This document shows, piece after piece, positions 1 through 7,478 of a stretch of 64,000 bases of DNA. Position numbers and translations under genes: made by a program. The DNA comes from SHZI01 sp963698405 (GTDB lineage: Bacteria; Pseudomonadota; Gammaproteobacteria; Steroidobacterales; GCA-2729495): the NCBI GenBank assembly GCA_963698405.1, contig CAVOQT010000002.1, forward strand, positions 248,001 through 312,000, given 5' to 3'. Position 1 is the first letter of the stretch; every line of letters starts with the position of its first letter. The notes below the pieces were generated by a model. That model saw nothing but the letters and a program-made list of their open reading frames with translations. It searched no databases and was not told the DNA's origin.

Positions 1-506
1 AGCAGGCCGCCCATCAGCCGGGAAAAATCCGCTTCCAGCGCGAGTTTTTCCGGTGCTGCAGCCAAGGCAATCTCGCGCATCACGGTCAGCACCGTGCCTT
101 CGAGCGGGTTCTGCAGTGCCTGCCGGGCGGACTGTTCGGCGGCGACGAGCGCTGTTGCCAGTTCCGGCAAACCGATACGCGCATGCCCGGCGACGGCCCC
201 GGACAGGCCTTGCAGATAGGCGGCAAAGATCGCACCGGAATTGCCACGCGCACTGTCCAGGGCGGCATCAGCCGCTGCAGCGAGCAACTCACCGGCGTGT
301 CGCGTGTTGAGCGCAGCAAGGCTTTCCGCGACAGCGCTCAGGGTCAGCGCCAGGTTGGTCCCGGTATCGCCATCCGGCACTGGAAATACATTCAGCCGAT
401 CGAGGTGTCGACGTTCGCCGACCAGCCTGGCTATGCCGGCGAGCAGCAAGCGTTGCAGCCGGCGGCCGTCCAGATAAGCGATTCGCGGTGGCGGTTTGTC
501 GGTCAC
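1..506 (-). CDS. DAK2 (DhaL)-domain protein, FakA-like, partial (C-terminus off the window)
   Basis: The minus strand reads V-T-D-K-P-P-P-R-I-A-Y-L-D-G and then NVFPVPDGDTGTNL, the Mg-ATP-binding signature of the DhaL/DAK2 fold found in dihydroxyacetone kinase and in fatty acid kinase FakA. A later SARGNSGAIFAAYLQG segment is also typical of DAK2. About 168 residues are visible and the gene runs off the left edge. In many proteobacteria this domain is fused to a DegV domain, which would lie outside. The start is inferred as GTG at 506-504, overlapping the gspB stop (505-503) in a GTGA arrangement, so translation is probably coupled. The domain call is firm; the substrate (fatty acid or other) is inference. 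Confidence 0.8.
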   Translation of the reverse strand, partial: MTDKPPPRIAYLDGRRLQRLLLAGIARLVGERRHLDRLNVFPVPDGDTGTNLALTLSAVAESLAALNTRHAGELLAAAADAALDSARGNSGAIFAAYLQGLSGAVAGHARIGLPELATALVAAEQSARQALQNPLEGTVLTVMREIALAAAPEKLALEADFSRLMGGL

Positions 507-1171
507 TTGCGATCGAGAGTGAAGCGCTGTCCCTGGTCAGCCAGGATCGCTCCATCCGGCGTAATGCTTTCCACTGTGGGTCCCTCGGTCAGCCGGGCTC
601 CTTCGCGGTATTTGCGGCCATTGATCACCACAAAACGTACGCTTGGCGATTCGTTGTAGACCAGCAGATCCAGATTGAGCAGCGGCAGATCCAGCGTGTC
701 CGCACCGATCAGCTGTTCGATGGTCGGCAGCGCAGGAGCAGCGATAAACCTGGACGGCGCAGGTGGCGGCTTGGCGGCTGACGGAGAAGCGGCCGCAGTT
801 GGCGGTTCAGGCGTCGGTGGGGTTATCGGCGTATCCGGCAAATCACTTTGCACCTCGGGCGCCACCACCGGCTCGCCAGACTCGGACTCCCGGGCCAGCG
901 CACGGACTTCCGGCGCAGAGACCGGCGCTGCCTGCGGCGCGCTTGCTTCGACTGCTGACTCTGCCGGCACCGGGGTCGGGCTGGCGGTACGCCCGCCATA
1001 CCACTGCCAGGCCATAAAACCGATGTTTGCCACCAGCACCACGGCGAGCAGTGGCACCCAGATACTGCGCCGATCAGAACGCGTCGCGTAACGCACGTCG
1101 GCCAGACCGGGAGCAGCGCCCCGCTGCCGTTCGGCATCGCTCTTGCGCAGCGCATCGAGGATGAATGACAT
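503..1171 (-). CDS. gspB: Type II secretion assembly protein GspB/ExeB-like
   Basis: The 222-residue product begins MSFILDALRKSDAERQRG, the hallmark N-terminus of the GspB/PulB family. One membrane segment follows at about residues 38-56. A Pro/Ala/Glu-rich periplasmic linker then leads to a C-terminal domain (about 145-222: IEQLIGADTLDLPLLNLDLL, then INGRKYREGARLTEG). In Aeromonas, ExeB forms an inner-membrane complex with the ATPase ExeA that helps the secretin insert through peptidoglycan. The gene lies 30 bp downstream of gspA on the same strand and overlaps the next gene by 4 bp, so it belongs to one transcription unit. The rest of the type II secretion machinery is not in the window. 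Confidence 0.85.
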   Translation of the reverse strand: MSFILDALRKSDAERQRGAAPGLADVRYATRSDRRSIWVPLLAVVLVANIGFMAWQWYGGRTASPTPVPAESAVEASAPQAAPVSAPEVRALARESESGEPVVAPEVQSDLPDTPITPPTPEPPTAAASPSAAKPPPAPSRFIAAPALPTIEQLIGADTLDLPLLNLDLLVYNESPSVRFVVINGRKYREGARLTEGPTVESITPDGAILADQGQRFTLDRK

Positions 1172-1201
1172 GTACCGGCTACACCGTGCTGGTTGATCGG
1201 G

Positions 1202-2869
1202 CTAGTTGGTCCGTGCCAGTCGCGGCATATCGCCGCTGCTGACTTCCGCATTGATCGCCGCCTGGGTCGCATGGCCGGCGATACCGTCTATCGGCAGCTG
1301 CCGCTCACGCTGATATTCACGCACCCGGGTGGCCAGATTCTCGTCATACAGGTCGGAATCGGCCGGCTCAACCGCACGCCCCTGGATGACGGCAAGACTG
1401 TCCCGCAGCCAGCGCACGCCAGGATCGCGCATGCCGGGCAAGAACGCATTGACCGCCTCGGTCTGTGGCCGCCACAACAGCAGGTATTCGCCAAACCAGA
1501 ACCGGGTCAGTTCCTGACTGTCGATGCGATATTCAGCGCCGCTGATATTGAGCGTCGCAACATGCTCACCGAGCCCGGTGAGGACTACCTGATGCGGATT
1601 GCTGTCGGTGTCGCGCAGCGTCAGGATCACCGGCCGACCCAGCGCCTCCACCTGATCCAGCGTACCGCGCTGATACAGGCAATGCAGACCGCGCTCCTCG
1701 GCCTGTACGCAGGGACGCCTGGAATCGCTGTGCAGATCGACATTCCAGAGACGAAACAGCTCACCGAAAGCGGTATCTGTGCCGGTTCTGCCCGCACTGT
1801 CATCCAATAGCGGCCCGAGCGGCACTGGCGGCACCCCGCTGCCTTGCTCCACAGCCGGCTCACTCAATACCGCATTGGTCTGCGCAGCCACCGGTGCTTC
1901 CGCGCTGACCGACACAACCGCTTCCTGTGCGCGGTTGGCGCGCAGCCACTGTACGCCGGCAAAGCCCGAGGCCAGAACGATCAACAGCCCCACCACACCT
2001 GCGCCAAGCATGCCGCCGGGATGCGCCCACCAGGGCCGCCGCCAGGCAAAGCCGGCCGGTGGCTGATCATAAACTTCGCGCATCGCCTCACGCACCAGCT
2101 GCGGCGTGATCTGTTGCGTCTCCACGGTGTAAGCGCCGAGCAGCGCCCGGTCTGCAATCACGTTGATCATCCGCGGTACACCGCCCGAATGCCTGAACAG
2201 CGCGCGCTTGGCGGCGCTACTGAAGATCGGGCCGATCGCGCCGGCGATCTTCAGGCGATGATCGATGTAAGCACCGGTTTCATCGCCGCTCAGTGGCTCG
2301 AGGTGATAACGGCCGGTGATCCGCTGCGCCAGCTGTCGCATGTCATTGCGCGCCAGCTGTTCGCGCAGTTCCGGCTGACCGATCAGAATGATCTGCAGCA
2401 ACTTCTGCTTGGCCGTCTCCAGGTTGGTCAGCAGGCGTACCTGCTCGAGCACTTCGAGGCGGAGGTTCTGCGCCTCGTCGACGATCAGGATGGTACGGCG
2501 GCCGAGGCTGTGATTGTGCAGCAGGTAGCTGTTCAGTGAATCCGTCAGCGCCTTCACGCTGTTGCGCTGCTCGGGCAGTGCAACGTGGAGCTCGTCACAG
2601 ATCGAGGTCATGAATTCGACGCGAGTCAATTGCGAATTCAGCACTACGGCAACATCGGCAAACTCGGGCAGTTGCTGCAGCAGGCTGCGCACCAGCGTGG
2701 TCTTGCCGGTGCCGACCTCACCGGTCAGCTGAATGAAGCCGCCGCTTTCCTTGACGCCATAAATCAGATGCGCGAGCGCTTCAGCATGCCGCTCGCTCAT
2801 ATACAGGTAACGCGGATCAGGCGTGATCGAGAAAGGTTTCTCGTTCAAACCAAAAAAACTGGTGTACAT
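1202..2869 (-). CDS. gspA: ExeA/GspA-type AAA ATPase with peptidoglycan-binding domain
   Basis: The protein has 555 residues. An N-terminal AAA domain (MYTSFFGLNEKPFSITPDPR start) carries Walker A GEVGTGKTT at about 50-58 and Walker B LIVDEAQ around D131-E132. A single membrane segment lies near 285-305. The C-terminal periplasmic part ends in a PG_binding_1-like repeat (about 505-540, YDENLATRVREYQRERQLPI then DGIAGHATQAAIN). This is the ExeA/GspA architecture. ExeA binds peptidoglycan and, with ExeB, promotes multimerisation of the ExeD secretin. It is followed by gspB on the same strand. Related ATPases also occur in polysaccharide-export clusters, but the adjacent gspB favours the secretion role. 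Confidence 0.88.
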   Translation of the reverse strand: MYTSFFGLNEKPFSITPDPRYLYMSERHAEALAHLIYGVKESGGFIQLTGEVGTGKTTLVRSLLQQLPEFADVAVVLNSQLTRVEFMTSICDELHVALPEQRNSVKALTDSLNSYLLHNHSLGRRTILIVDEAQNLRLEVLEQVRLLTNLETAKQKLLQIILIGQPELREQLARNDMRQLAQRITGRYHLEPLSGDETGAYIDHRLKIAGAIGPIFSSAAKRALFRHSGGVPRMINVIADRALLGAYTVETQQITPQLVREAMREVYDQPPAGFAWRRPWWAHPGGMLGAGVVGLLIVLASGFAGVQWLRANRAQEAVVSVSAEAPVAAQTNAVLSEPAVEQGSGVPPVPLGPLLDDSAGRTGTDTAFGELFRLWNVDLHSDSRRPCVQAEERGLHCLYQRGTLDQVEALGRPVILTLRDTDSNPHQVVLTGLGEHVATLNISGAEYRIDSQELTRFWFGEYLLLWRPQTEAVNAFLPGMRDPGVRWLRDSLAVIQGRAVEPADSDLYDENLATRVREYQRERQLPIDGIAGHATQAAINAEVSSGDMPRLARTN

Positions 2870-2904
2870 CGTGTTCCGGAGCCTTCAGCCGGAGCCCAGC
2901 ATAC

Positions 2905-3798
2905 CTAATCGCGCTGCCGCAGAACGATGAAGCGCGCTACCCAGCGCAGGCCGTCATAAGACGGGCCGCCGTCTGCCAGCGCCTGCATCGCCTGTTGCAG
3001 CAGCTCCGCAGCCCGTTCACGAGCCTGCGCCATGCCGAACAGATGCGGATAAGTCGCCTTGTCACTGGCGAGGTCAGAACCGCCAGTCTTGCCCGTTTCG
3101 GCTGTACTGCCTTCGATATCGAGGATGTCGTCCTGCACCTGAAAGGCCAGCCCGAGTGCATCGCAGAACCGCTCCAGCGCATGCAGTGTGGCCAACGGAG
3201 TGTCTGCCCGACAGTACGCCGCAGACAGCACGCTGGCACGCAACAAGTAGCCGGTCTTCAGGCGGTAAATGTGCTCCAGCTCAGCGGGATCCAGCCGCTT
3301 GCCCTCCGACGTCATGTCCATCGACTGTCCGCCGGTCATGCCGCGCGAACCACAGGCTTCAGCCAGCAGGGCAACCAGGCGCACCTGGGTTGCCGGATCA
3401 CCGCGCAAGGCCGGATGGGTGGCCAGCACTTCGAAAGCCAGCGGTTGCATGGCATCAGCAGCCAGGATGGCGGTCGCCTCATCGAAGGCACGGTGTGCGG
3501 TAGGCCGGCCACGTCGCAGGTCATCGTCATCCATGGCCGGCAGATCGTCATGGATCAGGGAAAAGGTATGCATCAACTCGATGGCCACGGCCGGCGCATC
3601 GAGCATGTCTGGCGACACGCCGAGCGCTTCACCCGTGGCGTACACCAGCAGCGGCCGTATGCGCTTGCCCCCGCTCATTGCCGAGTAGCGCATGGCCTGA
3701 TGCAGGATATTCGGTGCCACGCACTCGGCTGGCAGATAGTGATCGAGCACGCCCTCGATGCGTGCGATATAGCCGTCAACCCGGTCGTTGAATGTCAT
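2905..3798 (-). CDS. ispA: Polyprenyl synthetase, farnesyl diphosphate synthase type
   Basis: The 297-residue protein is an all-alpha trans-isoprenyl diphosphate synthase. The first aspartate-rich motif is HDDLPAMDDDDLRRG (about 83-97) and the second is QVQDDILDIEG. The size and the first-motif context (MHTFSLIHDDLPAMDDDD) match bacterial IspA, which condenses IPP with DMAPP and then GPP to farnesyl diphosphate. It is transcribed divergently from mvaD across a 93-bp gap, placing the prenyl-elongating step beside the genes that make IPP. A geranylgeranyl product length cannot be excluded from motifs alone. The xseB and dxs genes that often flank ispA are not adjacent. Confidence 0.9.
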   Translation of the reverse strand: MTFNDRVDGYIARIEGVLDHYLPAECVAPNILHQAMRYSAMSGGKRIRPLLVYATGEALGVSPDMLDAPAVAIELMHTFSLIHDDLPAMDDDDLRRGRPTAHRAFDEATAILAADAMQPLAFEVLATHPALRGDPATQVRLVALLAEACGSRGMTGGQSMDMTSEGKRLDPAELEHIYRLKTGYLLRASVLSAAYCRADTPLATLHALERFCDALGLAFQVQDDILDIEGSTAETGKTGGSDLASDKATYPHLFGMAQARERAAELLQQAMQALADGGPSYDGLRWVARFIVLRQRD

Positions 3799-3861
3799 GT
3801 ATCAGGATCCTTTAGCCGTGCAGGATAGTGGCTTGCGGACAAGCAGGCTATTCCCCGAGAC

Positions 3862-3867
3862 TATAAT
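3862..3867 (+). promoter_or_regulatory. Candidate -10 box for mvaD
   Basis: A perfect TATAAT lies in the ispA-mvaD divergent gap, 24 bases before the first mvaD ATG, leaving a short leader. No good -35 sits at 17 bp; a TTGCGG occurs too far upstream (3833-3838). A G-rich ribosome site (GGGG at 3885-3888) follows. Confidence 0.4.
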
Positions 3868-3891
3868 CTTTCGTTTATCGGTGCGGGGTCC

Positions 3892-4866
3892 ATGATGCAA
3901 GCGGTCGCGATTGCCCACCCCAACGTGGCTCTCATCAAGTACTGGGGGAAGCGCGCAACCGTCGGCAACCTGCCTGCCACCGGCTCCCTGTCGCTGGTAC
4001 TCGGCGGACTCACCACCGAGACCATGGTGCGCTTTGAAGCCGGCCGGCAGTCTGATCGCGTCGTGCTGGATGGTCACGAAGACGCCGAGACGACGGCACG
4101 CGTGTCTGCCTGCCTGGATCTCCTGCGCCGCGAGGCCGGCATTCACGATGGCGCGGTGGTCGAATCGCACAACGACTTTCCCACCGGAGCCGGCCTGGCA
4201 TCATCGGCCTCCGGATTTGCAGCACTGCTGACTGCGGCGGCCGATGCCCTCGGTCTGCGTTTGTCCGCAGCGCGACTGGCCGAGATGGCACGCACCGGGT
4301 CCGGCTCAGCACCACGCTCCCTGCTGGGCGGCATCGTCCTGTTGCGGAATCGCGATACGACGACCGATTGTGTACAGGTCTCGGCACCGGCCGACTGGCC
4401 GCTGGAAATCGTGATTGCGGTAACTGCCACCGGACAAAAGGCGATCAGTTCGCGGCATGGCATGACGCTGAGCGAACAGACCTCACCGTTTTACCCCGCC
4501 TGGGTTGAGACACATGGCGCAGATCTAGAGGCCGGGCTCACAGCCGTGCAACAGCGGGATTTTGCCGCGCTGGCGGAACTGGCCGAGCACAACTGCCTGA
4601 AGATGCATGCCGTGATGCTGAGCACGCGTCCGCCATTGATCTACTGGACACCCGCAACCCTGGCTTGTCTGCAACGCATCCGCGAACTGCGTGCTGCCGG
4701 GGTGCCGACCTTCTTCACCATCGATGCCGGACCCCAGCTGAAAGCCGTTTGCCTGCCGGAAGCCGCCGCTGACGTTGCGGCGGCGCTGGCTCACATCGAA
4801 GGCGTACACAAAGTGCTGCGCAGCCCGCTCGGCGGGGGAGCGCGACTGCGTGCAGCTGGTGATTGA
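3892..4866 (+). CDS. mvaD: Diphosphomevalonate decarboxylase
   Basis: This 324-residue GHMP-family enzyme converts mevalonate 5-diphosphate plus ATP to IPP, CO2, ADP and phosphate. The N-terminus has ANVALIKYWGK-type sequence (about 9-20, HPNVALIKYWGK). The GHMP ATP loop is GAGLASSASGF (99-109), followed by GSGSAPRSLLGG (136-147). The catalytic aspartate is in FFTIDAGPQ (D278), the residue that marks true decarboxylases. A second ATG at 3895 is an alternative start. The 3' end overlaps mvaK2 by 17 bases, indicating an operon. Few gammaproteobacteria use this pathway in place of MEP. Confidence 0.93.
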   Translation: MMQAVAIAHPNVALIKYWGKRATVGNLPATGSLSLVLGGLTTETMVRFEAGRQSDRVVLDGHEDAETTARVSACLDLLRREAGIHDGAVVESHNDFPTGAGLASSASGFAALLTAAADALGLRLSAARLAEMARTGSGSAPRSLLGGIVLLRNRDTTTDCVQVSAPADWPLEIVIAVTATGQKAISSRHGMTLSEQTSPFYPAWVETHGADLEAGLTAVQQRDFAALAELAEHNCLKMHAVMLSTRPPLIYWTPATLACLQRIRELRAAGVPTFFTIDAGPQLKAVCLPEAAADVAAALAHIEGVHKVLRSPLGGGARLRAAGD

Positions 4867-5932
4867 AGCCCGGGCGCCGGGCAAGCTCGTCATCGTCGGC
4901 GAGTACGCCGTACTGCATGGCGCACCCGGGATTTCCGTAGCCGTCGATGTCTGTGCACTGGCCCGGCTGGAGCCAATCACCGGGCGCGACAGCGCACTCT
5001 GCATCAGCGGCAGCGGAGAACGCTTTGGCTTTCACTGGAACGTGGCGGCCAGACCGCACTGGGCAGGCCCGTCACCCGGCGCGCTCGGGCTGCCGCTCGA
5101 GTCCTGTATCGCAACGCTCGGCGCACACGGCCTGCTGCCGCAGCCAGAAGACCTTCCAGCCTGCCGGATCGAACTGGATACGACTGCATTTCATGGCACC
5201 GACGCGACCGGTCAGCGTATCAAGCTGGGGCTCGGCTCGAGTGCCGCGGTACTGGTCGCCCTGATGGGTGCCTTGCTGAAGTTCGTCCGCGCTGCACCGC
5301 TGCCGCAGGATCAACTGATCGCACTCTGCTGTGCAGCCCACCGGCATCTGCAAGGCGGCATCGGCAGCGGCATCGATGTCGCGACAGCAGTGGCCGGCGG
5401 CGTGATCAGCGTCGACTTTGCACCGACCAGCGATGTACCTCACGCAAATCCTCTGATGTGGCCCCGGGAACTGCACATGCTTGCGGTATGGTCGGGCATC
5501 AGCGCCTCAACTCCCGCCATGTTGGGCCGGCTGCAAACCTGGCGCGAGCAGCACGCGGCAGCCTGTGCCGCGTATATGGCACAGCTCAGCGCGATATCCG
5601 CGCAGGCGGTGACGGCCTGGCGTCGGGAAAATACCGGCGCCGTGCTTGAAGCACTGGATGGCTATGCATCAGCGCTGCGCAATCTGGACCAGGCTGCAGG
5701 GATCGGCATCTACAGCGACCGGCATGCAGTGTTGCGCGATATCGCTCTGGCACATGGTGCGGTATACAAAAGCTCCGGTGCGGGCGGTGGCGATTTCGGC
5801 ATCGCACTGAGCACCTCGCAACAGGTGCAGGCTGCGCTCAGACAGGCCTATACCGCGGGCGGCTATATGTGCCTTGCAGCCGGACTTTGCCCACCCGGAC
5901 TCCAGGTGTCAGCCGGTAATCAGCGTACGTAG
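4850..5932 (+). CDS. mvaK2: Phosphomevalonate kinase
   Basis: This GHMP kinase of about 360 residues starts at GTG 4850, with GGGGGAG at 4834-4840 as the ribosome site; a GTG at 4859 is the alternative. Seen motifs are ARAPGKLVIVGEYAVLHG (about 7-24), the ATP loop KLGLGSSAAVLVAL (about 125-138) and SSGAGGGDFGIAL near the C-terminus. The last is the signature of ERG8/MvaK2-type phosphomevalonate kinases rather than mevalonate kinases. It makes mevalonate 5-diphosphate, the substrate of the preceding mvaD, with which it overlaps by 17 bp. Its 3' end overlaps convergently by 13 bp with mvaS on the other strand. Confidence 0.85.
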   Translation: MQLVIEARAPGKLVIVGEYAVLHGAPGISVAVDVCALARLEPITGRDSALCISGSGERFGFHWNVAARPHWAGPSPGALGLPLESCIATLGAHGLLPQPEDLPACRIELDTTAFHGTDATGQRIKLGLGSSAAVLVALMGALLKFVRAAPLPQDQLIALCCAAHRHLQGGIGSGIDVATAVAGGVISVDFAPTSDVPHANPLMWPRELHMLAVWSGISASTPAMLGRLQTWREQHAAACAAYMAQLSAISAQAVTAWRRENTGAVLEALDGYASALRNLDQAAGIGIYSDRHAVLRDIALAHGAVYKSSGAGGGDFGIALSTSQQVQAALRQAYTAGGYMCLAAGLCPPGLQVSAGNQRT

Positions 5933-7422
5933 CGGTAATACTCGACGCCGAGATCCTGAAACGTGCTGTCGGCCCGCGTACCAACGTGGTCGATGACGAA
6001 CTCGCCGGCATGACTGATGTCGAGATCCGGCGGCTGTCGGCCTGCACGCAGCGCGAGATACTGATCGGCAGAAAGATCCACGGACGGCTGCAGGGCGGTT
6101 TCAATGCCGATACGCGCCGCCGCATCCTGCCAACCCTCGACGACCTGTAGCGGGATGGCATCGGCGGCATCACCGCTGCCGTAACCAATCGCCAGCAGAT
6201 TGCGGCCGGCAAGATCGATCTTGCGCTGCCGGGCATCGGCAAACCCGGCCGCCAGCCAGGCCGGCAAGGCGCCCGTGTAGAGATTGCCGACTTCCCGCAT
6301 CCACTCCGAACCCAGCGTCATCCTGGCCAGCACCTGCTGACTGAATGCCTCACTTTGCCGGAAGACCTTCAGCACGGTCATGCTGAGTGGGAAAACTTCT
6401 TCATGGATATGCGCCGGTACGGCAAGCTCACCCAGTTCAACGCTGCCATTCATCTCGGCGATGACCTCGTCGACCGCCAGTCCTGCCCCGCGACTGTAGG
6501 CAGCCAGCTCATCACGGTCTGCCGAATCGCCGCGCGCAAGCGCAAACAGCCAGCTCAGACCAAAACCGTTCTCCGGCATGCGCTGATAGGGGCGATGCAT
6601 GAACACCGCTTCGAGGCTGCGCAGATAGCCGGCGGGTGACTGCGTGGAGCGACTGTAGAGATCGTCAAGCGCACGCCGGATTTCATCGATGTAGCAATTG
6701 GTCGAATAACGTCCGTTGTATACCGGGATATCGAGTGACGCTGCCTCACCACTGACGCCCGGACGGGCTGTCAACGGTTTGCGGAAATCGATACCGCGAT
6801 ACGCTGAGGCGGTACCAGACAGACGCAGATCGATGCTCGCCAGTCTTGGCCGGGCTTCGAGCAACATGGCAACTGCACCCGCGCCCTGCGTGGGCTCACC
6901 CGTGCTGCCGCGTCCATACAGGGCCTTGTCGCTGCAGATAACGATCGCCACGCCATCGCTGCCGTCCGTCTGCAAAAAACGCAACGCGCCGCGCAACGCA
7001 TAGATACCAGCGAGACAGGCATGCTTGAACTCGGGCACTTCACAGTTGCGCGCGAGCACCGGACTGCCGCGCGAACGCAGCGCGCTATCCACCATGCCCT
7101 TGACGATAATCGCACCCGCCGAGTTGTCGGTACTCGATTCAGTGCCGAGGGCCAGGTAGCGCACCTTGGCCGGGTCCACATCGTAGCGCTCGATCAGACG
7201 CAGGCAGGCATTGGCCGCCATCGTATAGATGCTTTGTCGGGGTCCGAGCATGCGGAAGCCGGTACCCACGACCTGACGGATCTTTTCCCAGTCCGATCCG
7301 GTCCATTCACACCACTTGTGCAGATCGACCCGACAGGGTGGCAGGTACAGGGCCATACCACTCAGACCGGCAATCGCCTGCGCGGCCGGCCTGGCGGAAG
7401 CTGCTTTGATGGATGAAGACAT
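5920..7422 (-). CDS. mvaS: Hydroxymethylglutaryl-CoA synthase
   Basis: The 500-residue thiolase-fold enzyme is inferred to condense acetyl-CoA with acetoacetyl-CoA. The three catalytic residues of the family can be placed: Glu95 in GTESSTDNS, Cys136 in FKHACLAGIYAL and His276 in MHRPYQRM. A start at LSGMALYLPPCRVDL matches the family's N-terminal strand. It is longer than typical bacterial MvaS (about 390 residues); the extra length is in the C-terminal half and in a 15-residue N-terminal lead. It converges on mvaK2 with a 13-bp overlap of coding ends. A divergent HMGS-like enzyme with another acceptor is possible, but the neighbours argue for the mevalonate role. Confidence 0.82.
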   Translation of the reverse strand: MSSSIKAASARPAAQAIAGLSGMALYLPPCRVDLHKWCEWTGSDWEKIRQVVGTGFRMLGPRQSIYTMAANACLRLIERYDVDPAKVRYLALGTESSTDNSAGAIIVKGMVDSALRSRGSPVLARNCEVPEFKHACLAGIYALRGALRFLQTDGSDGVAIVICSDKALYGRGSTGEPTQGAGAVAMLLEARPRLASIDLRLSGTASAYRGIDFRKPLTARPGVSGEAASLDIPVYNGRYSTNCYIDEIRRALDDLYSRSTQSPAGYLRSLEAVFMHRPYQRMPENGFGLSWLFALARGDSADRDELAAYSRGAGLAVDEVIAEMNGSVELGELAVPAHIHEEVFPLSMTVLKVFRQSEAFSQQVLARMTLGSEWMREVGNLYTGALPAWLAAGFADARQRKIDLAGRNLLAIGYGSGDAADAIPLQVVEGWQDAAARIGIETALQPSVDLSADQYLALRAGRQPPDLDISHAGEFVIDHVGTRADSTFQDLGVEYYRYVR

Positions 7423-7478
7423 GTACGAGGGCAGGGGTCACGGATGGCCGGGATACTAACCGACAGACCGGCGTGGTG

